NCBI GenBank assembly: GCA_026874595.1 | Contig: CM049309.1 | Location: 73,020,426-73,084,425 of the forward strand | DNA length: 64,000 bases | Reading direction: 5' to 3' | Source of the DNA: Sipunculus nudus | Taxonomy: Eukaryota; Annelida; Sipuncula; Golfingiida; Sipunculidae | In this document: positions 10,773-22,800 of the stretch, in pieces | Layout: each line of letters begins with the position of its first letter | Position numbering within the stretch: the stretch's first letter is position 1 | Notes under the pieces: generated by a model | Seen by the model: only the letters and a program-made list of their open reading frames with translations | The model's database searches: none | Told to the model about the DNA's origin: nothing | Position numbers and translations under genes: made by a program

Positions 10773-10971
10773 TCACGTGCTGGCAGCCTGCTGCTGTTGT
10801 TGTTGCTGTTGTTGCTGCTGCTGGACAGCCTGCTGGGCTGTTCCTGATTCCTCCTTAAAGTGATGGGAGATGAACCTCAGCCTCATCTGTAAAGCCGGCC
10901 TCAGCTGACAGATCACCTTCTCCACCTCGTTCCTCACCGCGTTACCCACAAATATGTACTTGATGTGATAG
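10773..10971 (-). CDS. MED23: MED23 exon w30 (terminal, poly-Gln tail)
   Basis: LYHIKYIFVGNAVRNEVEKV through PALQMRLRFISHHF, then QQAV, about twelve Gln (mixed CAG/CAA) and AAST before TGA. The acceptor atttacag is preceded by a U12-like branch site CCTTGAC. The open frame upstream of 10971 is intron. Confidence 0.95.
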
Positions 10972-13900
10972 CTGTAAATTAGGTCAAGGTCATCTCGTGT
11001 ACTCATCATGTTCAAGTAACGGTTATACGTATACCCGGGCTAAGCCTACGTTGGGAAATTACCACAGGTAACCAAATGTATGGGAACATAAAATGTGCAA
11101 TGATATGAAATGTATTAGTATGTACTTTTTTATTTTATAAAGTCACCCGCCAGCCTGTGATCTTTGAGAGTACAGTCGTGCATATTGGTGCAACCAGAAT
11201 GTTTCACACTGTCTCCACCAGTTGTTTCTGTTTATCAAAGAGTTTATCACTTGGAACTCTCTCCCCCCCCCCCCCCCCCCCGCCATTTTTGAGTATTCTC
11301 GGTAGCCCCTTGGCTCTAATGTACCTTTGGCTCCAGAATATGCTCTAAATTTGTGCATTCCCAATGCCGCTGGATGCTGGCACAATTTAATAAGTATAAA
11401 TTCCGCAATAATCTTTATCCTGAAGAATCATTTTGACATGAATTGTGGGCATTTATATAAAAAAACTTTTGATATTATTATTAGCACTATCATATGGTTT
11501 TTGGTCTGACTGGATGGTGTAAGGTGTATGATGGCAAAGAGTTGTAGAGTGAAACTGAACATTGGTAAAGTTCAGGTTAGATTGAGCAGCCTTTGGCATA
11601 AACTTTATTGTTGTGCAGTAAAACTATCATTATGCAGGATAAGTACATGACCACATGCATGTGTGGTCAATGATTCCTCTGCCATATTTCTTAATTATTG
11701 TAGTAAATGACATACAGACTGTGTCCCTTAACGTTGTTATTGTTTCCATGGGCAGAGATGTGGCCTTGACCACATCTCTGTCAAACTACTGTGCCCATGA
11801 TGGATTAGAGGTTAGAATACAAATTTGGCTTGGGAAGTCTAAGGAGTGTAATGGAGTGACATCAGATGAATAACAGAACAATTATCTACCAAAGGGTCCC
11901 TACATCTCTATAACCTCTTTTCATGTGGCCTTACACCAAATTCTTTAGTCAATAAAGGGACAATTCTTTTAGTTGGTACATTTTATGTACAATGATTCAA
12001 ACATATACAAGCAACTAAATATTACTTCATGCAGGAGTACCCCAAGGGTCCATACTGGGACCCCTATTATTTTTAATATTCATCAACGACATCACAGAAA
12101 ACATAGTGAGCAATATTAGATTATTCGCTGATGATACTATGTTATATCTCACCATAGAAAATCCATCATTAGCAGAAAAAATATTAAACAATGACTTGGA
12201 TAAAATATTTAAATGGTCCACAAAATGGTTAGTCACTTTTAACGCAAAGAAAACCAAATCCTTAATATTTTCATCTAAATCATCTAAAACTTCTCACCCA
12301 GACCTATATATAAATGGCATTAAAATAGATAAATTTAACAGTCACAAACATCTAGGATTAACATTCAGAAAGGACTGTAAATGGAATGATCACATAGAAA
12401 ATATAAAAGCCAAAGCAAACTCTAAAGTATTAATACTAAGCAAACTGAAATATATGCTTGATAGGAAAACTCTTGAAAACATATACTTCACTTATATAAG
12501 GCCAATATTGGAATATAGCAATGTTGTGTGGTGTAACTGCACACAAGAGCAAAGTGATACATTGGAGGCAGTGCAGCTACAAGCTGCCAGGATTGTGACA
12601 GGCTGTGTCAGAGGAACTAGCCATGCCAAACTATACAAAGAAACAGGCTGGCCCCAATTAAAAAAAACGTAGGGAAAACTCTGTGGTCATCCAACTACAC
12701 AAAATGTTAAAACAAGAAACTCCAAAGTACCTTTACCTTCTATTACCTCCACCAAGAAACTATACCTTTAATACAAGGTCAACTGCTCTACTCAATATAC
12801 AAAACATTTTCTCTAGAACAGAGCTGTACTACAACTCATTCCTACCAAAATCTATACGACTATGGAACAAACTAGATGATAGACTTAAACACTGCCAGAC
12901 CAGTAAATTGCTAAAAAATAATATATCAAGAGAAATTGCTAAAAACAAACCACCTAAATATTATAATTCAGGATCAAGAAGAGCCCAGATAATTCACACA
13001 CGGCTAAGTACACAGTGCAGTAATCTAAACCATGATTTATATAGAAGACACTTATCAAACGATTAAAAATGCCAATGTGGATTCGAAACAGAAAACGCAG
13101 AACATTACCTACTGCAGTGTCACCTCCATGTCAACTCTAGAAGTAAACATCTCCCCCTAAATATACCCTTAGAAGAACTTCTTTATGGAAATCCCTATGC
13201 AAGCCACATCAGAAATGAAGAAATTTTTGAAGCATTATCTTCATACATGGAAGACACAAAAAGGTTCAAAATATAATATTCCCCACCATATTTTCCCCTA
13301 AAAGTGATATTCATAATTCAGTCATAAAATTAGTCCTAATATACTAGGACCTGAAACAAAAATGAAACAAAAACAATTTTAAATACTTGTCTTCCAAATA
13401 ATTAATTAAATTTAAAAAAAAAAAGAACAAATGAACAATTTCTTCCATTCTTACTAAGTAAATTTACAACTTGCCTTTCACTTACTTTCACTTACCCAAC
13501 ATCCATACCACCCTACCTCACCTAAACTCACTCACATCCAAACATTCTGAATACTGCCATTGTATATTGTTAATGGAAACATTCGGGAGAGAGTCGAGGT
13601 AAGCTTTAAGTAGCTTGCACTTAATCCCACTGATGCTTGTATTATGTGATTTATATGTGCATATTCAGTATCAATAAAATATCTAAAACAAAAACAACTA
13701 GACATTTCTTGGCACCGCAGGTGCCAGAGTATCCCCAGACATAGTAGGCCCCTCTCCTACAAGAACAGACCCCCATTTTTAGCAGCATATACTGACACTT
13801 GGCATATTTATTGTTTATTCCATCTAACGATCCACAATCATGTTGAAGATGTTGGTCCTGTGACCTTGATCTTTTTAAAGATGTGTCCTGTGACCTTGAC

Positions 13901-16800
13901 CTTTGATCTCACAACCCCAAAATCAATTTGGGTCTTGCTTTTCCAATGGGACATATGCAAGTCAAGTTTGAAATCTATACATCAATAAACAGGAATTATC
14001 ATCCAGAAACTAATTTTTGGACAGATGGCTCCTGTGACCTTCACCTTTGACCTTGTGACCTCAAAATTGATAGTGTTCTTCCTCTCTTGGCAGGAGAACT
14101 ATATGTGCAAGATGAAAGATATGAGATGAAATGTTTGGCTGAAAATGCATCCACATCTTTTTAAAGATGTGTCCTGTGACCTTGACCTTTGACCTCATGA
14201 CCCCAAAATCAATTTTGGTCTTACTTTTCCAATGGGACATATAAAAGTCAAGTTTGATCTCCATACATAAATAAAAGCAGGAATTATCATCCAGAAACTA
14301 ATTTTTGGACATATGGCTCCTGTGACCTTCATCTTTGACCTTGTGACCTCAAAATTGATAGGGGTCTTCCACTCTTGGCAGGTGAACTATATGTGCAAGA
14401 GGAAAGGTCTGAGATGAATTGATTGGCTGAAAATGCATCCACAATCTTTTTAAAGAGGTTTCCTGTGACCTTGACCTTTGACCTCATGACCCCAAAATCA
14501 ATTTGGGTCTTGCTTTTCTAATGGGTCAATAACAAAGCCAAGTTTGAAATCCATACATCAGTAAAAGATGGAATTATCATCCAGAAACTAATTTTTGGAC
14601 AGATGGCTCCTGTGACCTTCACCTTTGACCTTGTGACCTCAAAATTGATAGGGTTCTTCCTCTCTTGGCAGGTGAACTATATGTGCAAGATGAAAGATCT
14701 AAGATGAAATGTTTGGCTGAAAATGCATCCACATCTTTTTAAAGATGTGACCTTGACCTTTGACCTCATGACCCCAAAATCAATTTAGGTCTTGCTTTTC
14801 CAATAGGTCAAATACAAGTCAAGTTTGAAATCCAAACATCAATAAAAGAAGTAATTATCATCCAGAAACTAATTTTTGGACAGATGGCTCCTGTGACCTT
14901 CACCTTTGACCTTGTGACCTCAAAATTGACAGGGTTCTTCCTCTCTTGGCAGGTGAACTATATGTGCAAGATGAAAGATCTGAGATGAAATGTTTGGCTG
15001 AAAATGCATCCACATCTTTTTAAAGATGTGTCCTGTGACCTTGACCTTTGACCTCATGACCCCAAAATCAATTTGGGTCTTGCTTTTCCAATGGGACATA
15101 TGCAAGTCAAGTTTGAAATCCATACATCAATAAAAGCAGGAATTATCATCCAGAAACTAATTTTTGGACATATGGCTCCTGTGACCTTCACCTTTGACCT
15201 TGTGACCTCAAAATTGACAGGGTTCTTCCTCTCTTGGCAGGTGAACTATATGTGCAAGATGAAAGATCTGAAATGAAATGTTTGGCTGAAAATGCATCCA
15301 CATCTTTTTAAAGATGTGTCTTGTGACCTTGACCTTTGACCTCATGACCTCAAAATCAATTTGGGTCTTGCTTTTCCAATGGGACATATATAAGTCAAGT
15401 TTGAAATCCATACATCAATAAAAGCAGGAATTATCATCCAGAAACTAATTTTTGGACATATGGCTCCTGTGACCTTCACCTTTGACCTTGTGACCTCAAA
15501 ATTGATAGGGGTCTTCCACTCTTGGCATGTGAACTATATGTGCAAGATGAAAGATCTGAGATGAATTGTTTGGCTGAAAATGCATCCACAATCTTTTTAA
15601 GGAGGTTTCCTGTGACCTTGACCTTTGACCTCATGACCCCAAAATCAATTTGGGTCTTGCTTTTTCAATGGGACATATATAAGTCAATTTTGAAATCCAT
15701 ACATCAATAAAAGCAGGAATTATCATCCAGAAACTAATTTTTGGACATATGGCTCCTGTGACCTTCACCTTTGACCTTGTGACCTCAAAATTGATAGGGG
15801 TCTTCCACTCTTGGCATGTGAACTATATGTGCAAGATGAAAGATCTGAGATGAATTGTTTGGCTGAAAATGCATCCACAATCTTTTTAAAGAGGTTTCCT
15901 GTGACCTTGACCTTTGACCTCATGACCCCAAAATCAATTTGGGTCTTGCTTTTTCAATGGGACATATATAAGTCAATTTTGAAATCATTACATCAATAAA
16001 AGCAGGAATTATCATCCAGAAACTAATTTTTGGACAGATAGCTCCTGTGGGCTTGACCTTTGACCTTGTGACCCCAAAATTTATATGGATCATCCATTAT
16101 TGGCAAGTGAGCTATATATTCAAGATGGAAGACCTGGGATGAAAGTTTGGCTTAAAATGCATCCACAGTACCTTTTAAAATGCCAGTCCAGTGACCTTGA
16201 CCTTTGACCTCATGACCCTAGAACCTATAGGGTTCTTACTTTAGTGGTGGGCCATACATAAGTCATGTTTGAAATCCATATGGCTATCAACACCATAAGA
16301 GGTATGTGATTTTCACCATATATGGCAATATTCAAGGTCAAGGCCACTATCATAGGAAAGGTCATGACCCCAATTTAAATAAGCATCATCCCATAACCCA
16401 TACCTATGTATATGCATAATATAAAATAAATCTGTCCATTAGTTTTTGACTTATAATGCTCACAGTGCTGTAAGGTGGCAATTTTGGGGGTATTAATCGG
16501 CACGAAAACAAGTAAAGAATAATAGGTGGCGCCACCAGTTTCTGGAACATGACAACCCTATCCATGATCTTCCATCAACTTGATTTTGGGATAAATCCAT
16601 GCAAGATTTCTTGAGATATTAAAGAATTTGTCCGATTTTCCCCAAAATTGGACCTATTCAAGGTCAAGGACACTCTCCTAGTAAAGGTCATGACCTCATT
16701 TTAAATAGGCGTCGTCCTCTTACCCATATCTATACATATACCAAGTTTGGTAAAGTTCCGTGAAATATTTTTTGGGTTATCGCGCCAACAAGATTCATAT

Positions 16801-16855
<55 letters not shown>

Positions 16856-19800
16856 GACCGGTATGAAAACATAGTATCCCCCGACTTTGTCTGGGGATAC
16901 AATAACTAAATATTACACCCTTTAAGCTAATATGATAAACATTATGAGAACTTTAATAGTATGTACAGCAGGTCAGTTTCGAATAGGGGGTTTGAGATGG
17001 TCAGTTTGGAAAAGGGGGTTTGAGATGGTCAGTTTGACTTAGGGGTTTTCAGAAACAGTCACTGGAAAATGATGACATGATGTTTTAGAAGGATACAGAA
17101 AGTCGCTGATCGTGTCCATGTGGTTCAGATGTGGACAAGCTTTGTCCACTAGCTGTAGCATATGGTACAGTTCCACGGTAACCTGAAACGATAAAAACCA
17201 TGTGATCGCAACAGATGTACCATACAGATAGATGTAAAGTAGTCTAGAAATCAATTTTATATAGAAATTAGATTGGTATTTATAAGAAAATGCCTCTTCT
17301 ATAGCTCAATCTCAGTCATTTTTCAACATGTTATTGACATTATTCAAATATAATATACATATTCTCTTGAGAACTTTATGGTATAAAATGATCTTAAAGA
17401 TTTAATACCACCACTACCTAGCTCCCTCTGAAAAATATATATAAACAGACATATTGTTAGTGCATATGTGTGTGGGGGGGGGGGGGGTGTCATGCATGTA
17501 TAGCCTGATAAATATGCACTTCCCATAATTTCCTGCACTATAATCATGATATATACTAGGTTACTCTCCATAATCATAGCCATGGTGAAAACTAGACATT
17601 TCATGGCGCCGCAGATGCCACAGTCAGGGTTTGTGCGTGGTCTTACAAAGTCATACGAAGTCTTACTTTTCATTTTGCAAAAATAAGGCCTAAAAAGTCT
17701 TACTTTTCTTACATTTTAGAGGCTAAGTCTTACAAAAGTCTTACTTTTTGTTTCACAGAAACTTAAATAAAATTTTGAATTGTGAAGGAGGCAAATAAAT
17801 GGATACCATAAACCTGAAAGTAGCTAATTTGTCAAAGCTTGTTCCCGTATTTAACTGCATTTCACACATCATCTGCATGTTCAGACTACCATGGGTCTCA
17901 TGATCATGGGGGCACCTGAGGAGTATTTTCAATGCGGACAACAGAATAAATACGAATCAGAAGACACGTGTTCACAAGTTTCAGTGGTGTGAAAGGGGAC
18001 TTAAAAGTTGTGCGCCAGTTCATCACAAATTTTTATGATAATTTCCTCTGCTGTGCACTTTCCCTAAATCATGTAATCTCTGCAGTTTCTGCATGTCAGT
18101 GGATACGCAATAACTTTGTTGGAAATTGAAAGTAACAACGCGCTGTGTGTTTGTCGACAATGCAAATAAAGTAGAAGAAATTCCAGAAACTATGACTTAA
18201 TCATGAAAGAGTTTGGTCCTAAAATATCACTTGAGCATCTTTTTTTCAGTTTCATGTTTGCTAGGCAAGTTATGGATATTTATGTATGAATATTGACAGC
18301 ATTTAAAAAGATAATTTGCTTGACTCAGGCACACAAGGATAGCATGGCTCGTACCAATAAAAGGTGTTTGAAAGTGTGATAGGTATATTTGGACACATTC
18401 TTCAAACTGGAAGTTTAAATAAATATTTGTGTGTGAGTTGGAGTACAGAAGATGCTTCAGTGATTTCTAAACCAGCTAGCATTTATATAACCCTGTATAC
18501 CAGAACATGGCATAAACTGACGTGCATTTCTGTAACTCTGCATGAATTAGGCTCGTCCTGCTCGTCGACATGCCTGTCGAGTTTGTCCCTATAGAAGTTT
18601 AAACATTTGAATATTTACGTCGATGGTCTTGTGAAATGTTACGTTGACATATTAACCTCCTTTGTGGTCAAGGACACATATGCATTATGACCACTGTATA
18701 ATTCACAATTAATTTAATTTATGGTTGACTGTTAAAATCAGATACAATGAATTATATTTTGTCAAATTTACAGCATTAAAGTATGAGCTAGTTCAGGCTG
18801 CTTCGAAAAAATGGAGCGCGGGAAAGTTCAAATGTGTTACCATTTTGTGTGTAGGTCTAGATCGGCGAGCTCACACTGCATGCATATATCTAGCAAGTTA
18901 TAAGTCTGTGCTGTAAAATATGTTTGAAATATTTGAGCATTGAAATAACGAGCTGTAATTGCTCCGCAGACTCTCATTTTAATTTTTGTATGCCAATAAA
19001 TGCATTCAAATTAGATCATTTTTAATTACATATTGCAATGCAGAAGGAGCATATATCGGTGTCAGCAATGACTGGCCTATAGGCTATAACACCAAATACT
19101 GCATGTATCATAAACTCGGTATTTCCAAAATATGCATGACCATCAAGAAATCTTTATTTTATCGTAAAATAATTTTTTATCATATTGCTCTCACATATCA
19201 GAACTCCTTTGCAAATGGATGATACGGTCTGCCGATGTCAATGTTGTCCAACTACATTTTTCCAAACGTTTCCCTGTAAATTTTTGAACGTCCAGGCACA
19301 CCTGCTCTCTTTAGAAATGTCTCGCTCTTGGAGGGGACACGTGGTTTTTGCAGTAGATCGTGCTAATACAGAGGTATTACGAAAATATAAATGAACATTA
19401 AGAAATCTATATTTTGTTGATGTAAATTGATTTTTATCCTATTGCTCTCGCATTTCAGAACATGTTATGCCCACATACATGTATTACGGTCTGCCCGATG
19501 TAAACGATGTCAGTGTTATCCAACTGCATTTTGCCACACGTATCCCCGTGAATTTTGGAACGTCCAAGCTCGCTTGCTCTCTTTACAAATGCCCCACTCT
19601 TTTGCGGGGATACCTGTGGCTTTGCAGTAGATTGCGCTAATACAGCAGGATATCCAACGGTTTCAAAGTGGACACTGCTTAAACTTGCGGCTTACACCTC
19701 ACAGTAATGCGTCAGCAAATATGTCATTGTATCAAACTTACTGCAGCATTTTTTTTGGCGGATATTCTTTGAACTCCAGTGAAGGAAGTTATCTGAACAT

Positions 19801-22800
19801 GTCCATGAAAATGTTTGTATCTGAGGACTGGATTGCCCGTGTTCTTTGATTCTGGCGGGAAAATGAAGTTGCTCAGGGAGAAGTGGGGCCTGGCGATCGT
19901 GGGGCTGCAGCAATCAAGTTACATTACCATTCTACGGCTAAACGCTGTTTATAGATATGGTAAACTTAATTGACAGATTTATGGATAAAGAATGCATGCT
20001 TTGCCATGTATAATATAAGCCTACAGGAAAGAACTCCAATCATCATGACATATCTGTATAAGTATACAGCAACAGCCGGCAAAGGAGTAGAGAATATACG
20101 GGCATGTAAATGAAGGCCTATTTATTTATTTTTGTGTCATTTGTAATTTGGATGTATATAAAAACAAATATAATTAAGTCCTATATATATAAGGTTACTA
20201 ATAACCATGCAAAAATGGTCTTATTTTTCTCATAAAAAAGTCTTACAAAGTCTTAGAAAGGTCTTACTTTTTTTAAATTGAAAAGGCGCAAGAACCCCTA
20301 TACTATGCCCCAGACAATTAATCCCCCCCCCCTTCAAAAATAGGCCCCTGTTTTCAGAAGCATATAGTGACACTAGGCAAGCCACCTGGGTTTTTCTATA
20401 GGTGTGACCTTCAAAACCAAGGTCAAGGTCACTAGTCTCTGTCAACAACTTGTCATCTGACATCTTTCATTTTGATTTTCAGATAGATACATCCATTGAC
20501 TTGAGAAACAATATTTTTCACCAAATATTGGATTTGTCGAGGTCAAGGTCACTCTCATGGGAAAGGTCATGACCACAATTTTAATATACCTCATCTCATA
20601 ACCGATATCTATGTATATGCATTATATGAAAGAAATCTGTACATTAGTTTTGACTTGTAATGCTTGAAGTACTGTCAAGCTGCAATGATGGGGGTATTAA
20701 AAGGCATGAAAACAAGAAAAGGATAGGTGGCACCACAAGTTTTGGTACCTGACAACCCTTTCCAAGATCTTCAGTCAACTTGTTTTTCGGACCAATTCAT
20801 GCAGGATTTTCTGAGATATTTTAAGAATTCGTATCATTTTCCCTAAAAATGGACCTATTCAAGGTCAAGGCCACTCTCCAAGACAAGATCATGACCTGAT
20901 TTCAAATAGGCTTCATCTTCTCACCCATATCTGTGCACGTCAAGTTTCGTAAAGATCCGTGAAATATTTTTGAGTCATGCGCAGACAAGACATATCCAAC
21001 TTTGTCTGGGGATACAATAATACTGACTGCATCAGATGATAAGGCAGGCATGTTAGTGTAACGCCTGATGAAAAGAACCCTTACTCTTTGTTTTGGTCAT
21101 TTACACTGAGCTCTTGTGAAGGACATACTCTTCAAGCTATAATACTCAGTCTATGAACCACTAAAATATATGATACAAACCTCCAGCAAACATCTAGTTC
21201 TCTCAACGTGAAGCCGCTGCAGGAATGGACCAATCAGGTGGCAGACGAACAAGTACTGCTCCTCAGTCCTGACCACTGGCTTGAGTCGATCTCTGAGGTA
21301 CCTGGATAAAATGCATCAGATGATTTAATCATTTTTAATAAAAAATACTGTGTGTACTAAAAGATACCCATTATAATGTGTGGATCACTCTCTTAATTTA
21401 CACACACACACACACACACACACATTATACTGATGTTGTGTGTCATTTCGTAAGAGAGTCAGCATAGAGTGAAGTGACAGGTATTAACTATTATTTTACC
21501 TGTATATAATCTAGTTCAATAACATAAAAATACCTGCAGTAGTTCTGTTTCAACTGACTTTCACTGAAATCAATACTATAAATGGAGGAATCTACAATAC
21601 AGGTTAATGTCTAACATTCCTGGGTACCATGGCATCCCAATGAATGACACTTTTTGAATTAATTTTACTCTATAGTTTGATTTGAATTAGATGTTTCCGC
21701 AGAAATGCTTCACTTACTGGGACATTCCACTGAGCTGACCCAGGCTGGCGTGCTGCCAAATGGCGTGGGCCAAGGCCAATGTGTAGGTGAAGGACACCTC
21801 CCCGATCACCTGGTGGCAGTGAGTGAAGTTTAAGGACTGGAACAGGCTGGGGTTCATGGAGGGTGGCACTTTCTTGACAGCGTCGACCAGGTGTTCGTTC
21901 AGTACAAACCAGTAGGTCTCCTGTCAAACCAGATACACTTTTCATGATAATAATGTTCTTTTAAATCATTCTTTTAATTTTTTTTTATTGTTTTTTTAAT
22001 ATTCTTATTAATTGTTTTTATTTATTTTTTACATTCTCAATGAAATATCCTACTTCAAAGAAAAATACCTGCAAAGAAAATTAAATAATAATGACCTCTA
22101 CCCTAATAATAATAACCCCTTCAAGATTTTTGGTTCCTGAAAAACTATTCACTGCTGACAATAAAAGTCACCATTCCTTTCAGACATGAATGATATTACT
22201 GTAGTGTAAAAATGATGAGCATAAATATGAGATTCAAATTTGACATCATTTAGTGACCAACCTTGCACACCAGCACTGGGATAATTAATCATTCAAGTCA
22301 GCATTTTGAAAAATTTTGGTGAATTTAGGCTTAAACAGGGAGGCTTGCTCATCAATCTTTAGGGATTATAAATGTCTATAAAATACCCGGAGCACCCATT
22401 AGGTCATGCAGTAATATCACAATGAGTGAATATTCATTTATCAACAAAATCTTTAATAAATCATCTTGCTTCCATTAAAATGTTTATCATCTGCCATCTG
22501 AAAGTCAAATTATTAATTCTTCCAATACCCTGTACAGATGCCAAGCTGGCAGAATCTGAAAGCTTGAGATTCCAATAACACATGGTGGGACATTATGCTC
22601 CCTAATAATTTTTTTTTTAAAATGATTATTAAATACTTTTTCAAGTATAATCAGCAACATTAAAATTTGTAAATTCTACATGCATTAAGAAAATATCCCC
22701 TTTTACAGTATAAAAATTTGTGAGTGTGGTGATTACTACGAGTTACTCACAGGGAGAGCTGTCAGTATGAGCCCAATTGCATTCATCCAGTGGATTATCT

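Larger units (their letters stand above)
13697..16906. mobile_element. Hairpin-ended element carrying a TGACC tandem array, copy 1
   Basis: The left end holds a perfect hairpin TGGCACC-GCA-GGTGCCA (13710-13726) followed by GTATCCCCAGACATAGT. The right end has (CGG)n and a terminal hairpin GTATCCCCCGAC-TTT-GTCTGGGGATAC (16874-16900), so the two ends share GTATCCCCAGACA in inverted orientation. The body is a tandem array, then a unique tail (16250-16800) homologous to the tail of copy 2 at 20500-20990. No protein is encoded. Class unknown. Confidence 0.75.
10972..17096 (-). other. MED23: U12-type GT-AG intron of MED23
   Basis: The donor GTATCCTT (17096-17089) matches the minor-spliceosome consensus exactly. 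CCTTGAC at 10989-10983 matches the U12 branch consensus CCTTRAC, with the branch A 12 nt from the intron end. No long pyrimidine tract precedes the AG. Phase 2. The 6.1-kb intron holds a LINE fragment and a TGACC array. U2-type splicing of this intron is possible but fits less well. Confidence 0.85.
17591..21010. mobile_element. Hairpin-ended element, copy 2, interrupted by a hAT-like element
   Basis: The left end matches copy 1 (ACTAGACATTTC, then TGGCGCCGCAGATGCCA) and breaks at 17624. The body resumes at about 20301 with TGCCCCAGACA and aligns with copy 1 through AAGGTCATGACC, GACAACCC and GTGAAATATTTTT to the terminal GTCTGGGGATACAATAA. Copy 2 has almost none of the 288-bp array. Confidence 0.7.

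Noticed and set aside
10972-11015. Upstream extension of the last MED23 exon to a Met (MNMMSTRDD...)
   Set aside because: The extension is intron: the acceptor at 10973-10972 and the phase with w29 place the exon start at 10971.
11157-11385. Open frames with poly-Pro or poly-Gly across the C-run
   Set aside because: Produced by the homopolymer at 11263-11281, inside a MED23 intron.
14061-15999. Several similar 60-67 residue open frames in the TGACC array
   Set aside because: They are the same repeat read in different units and on both strands; no conserved coding pattern.
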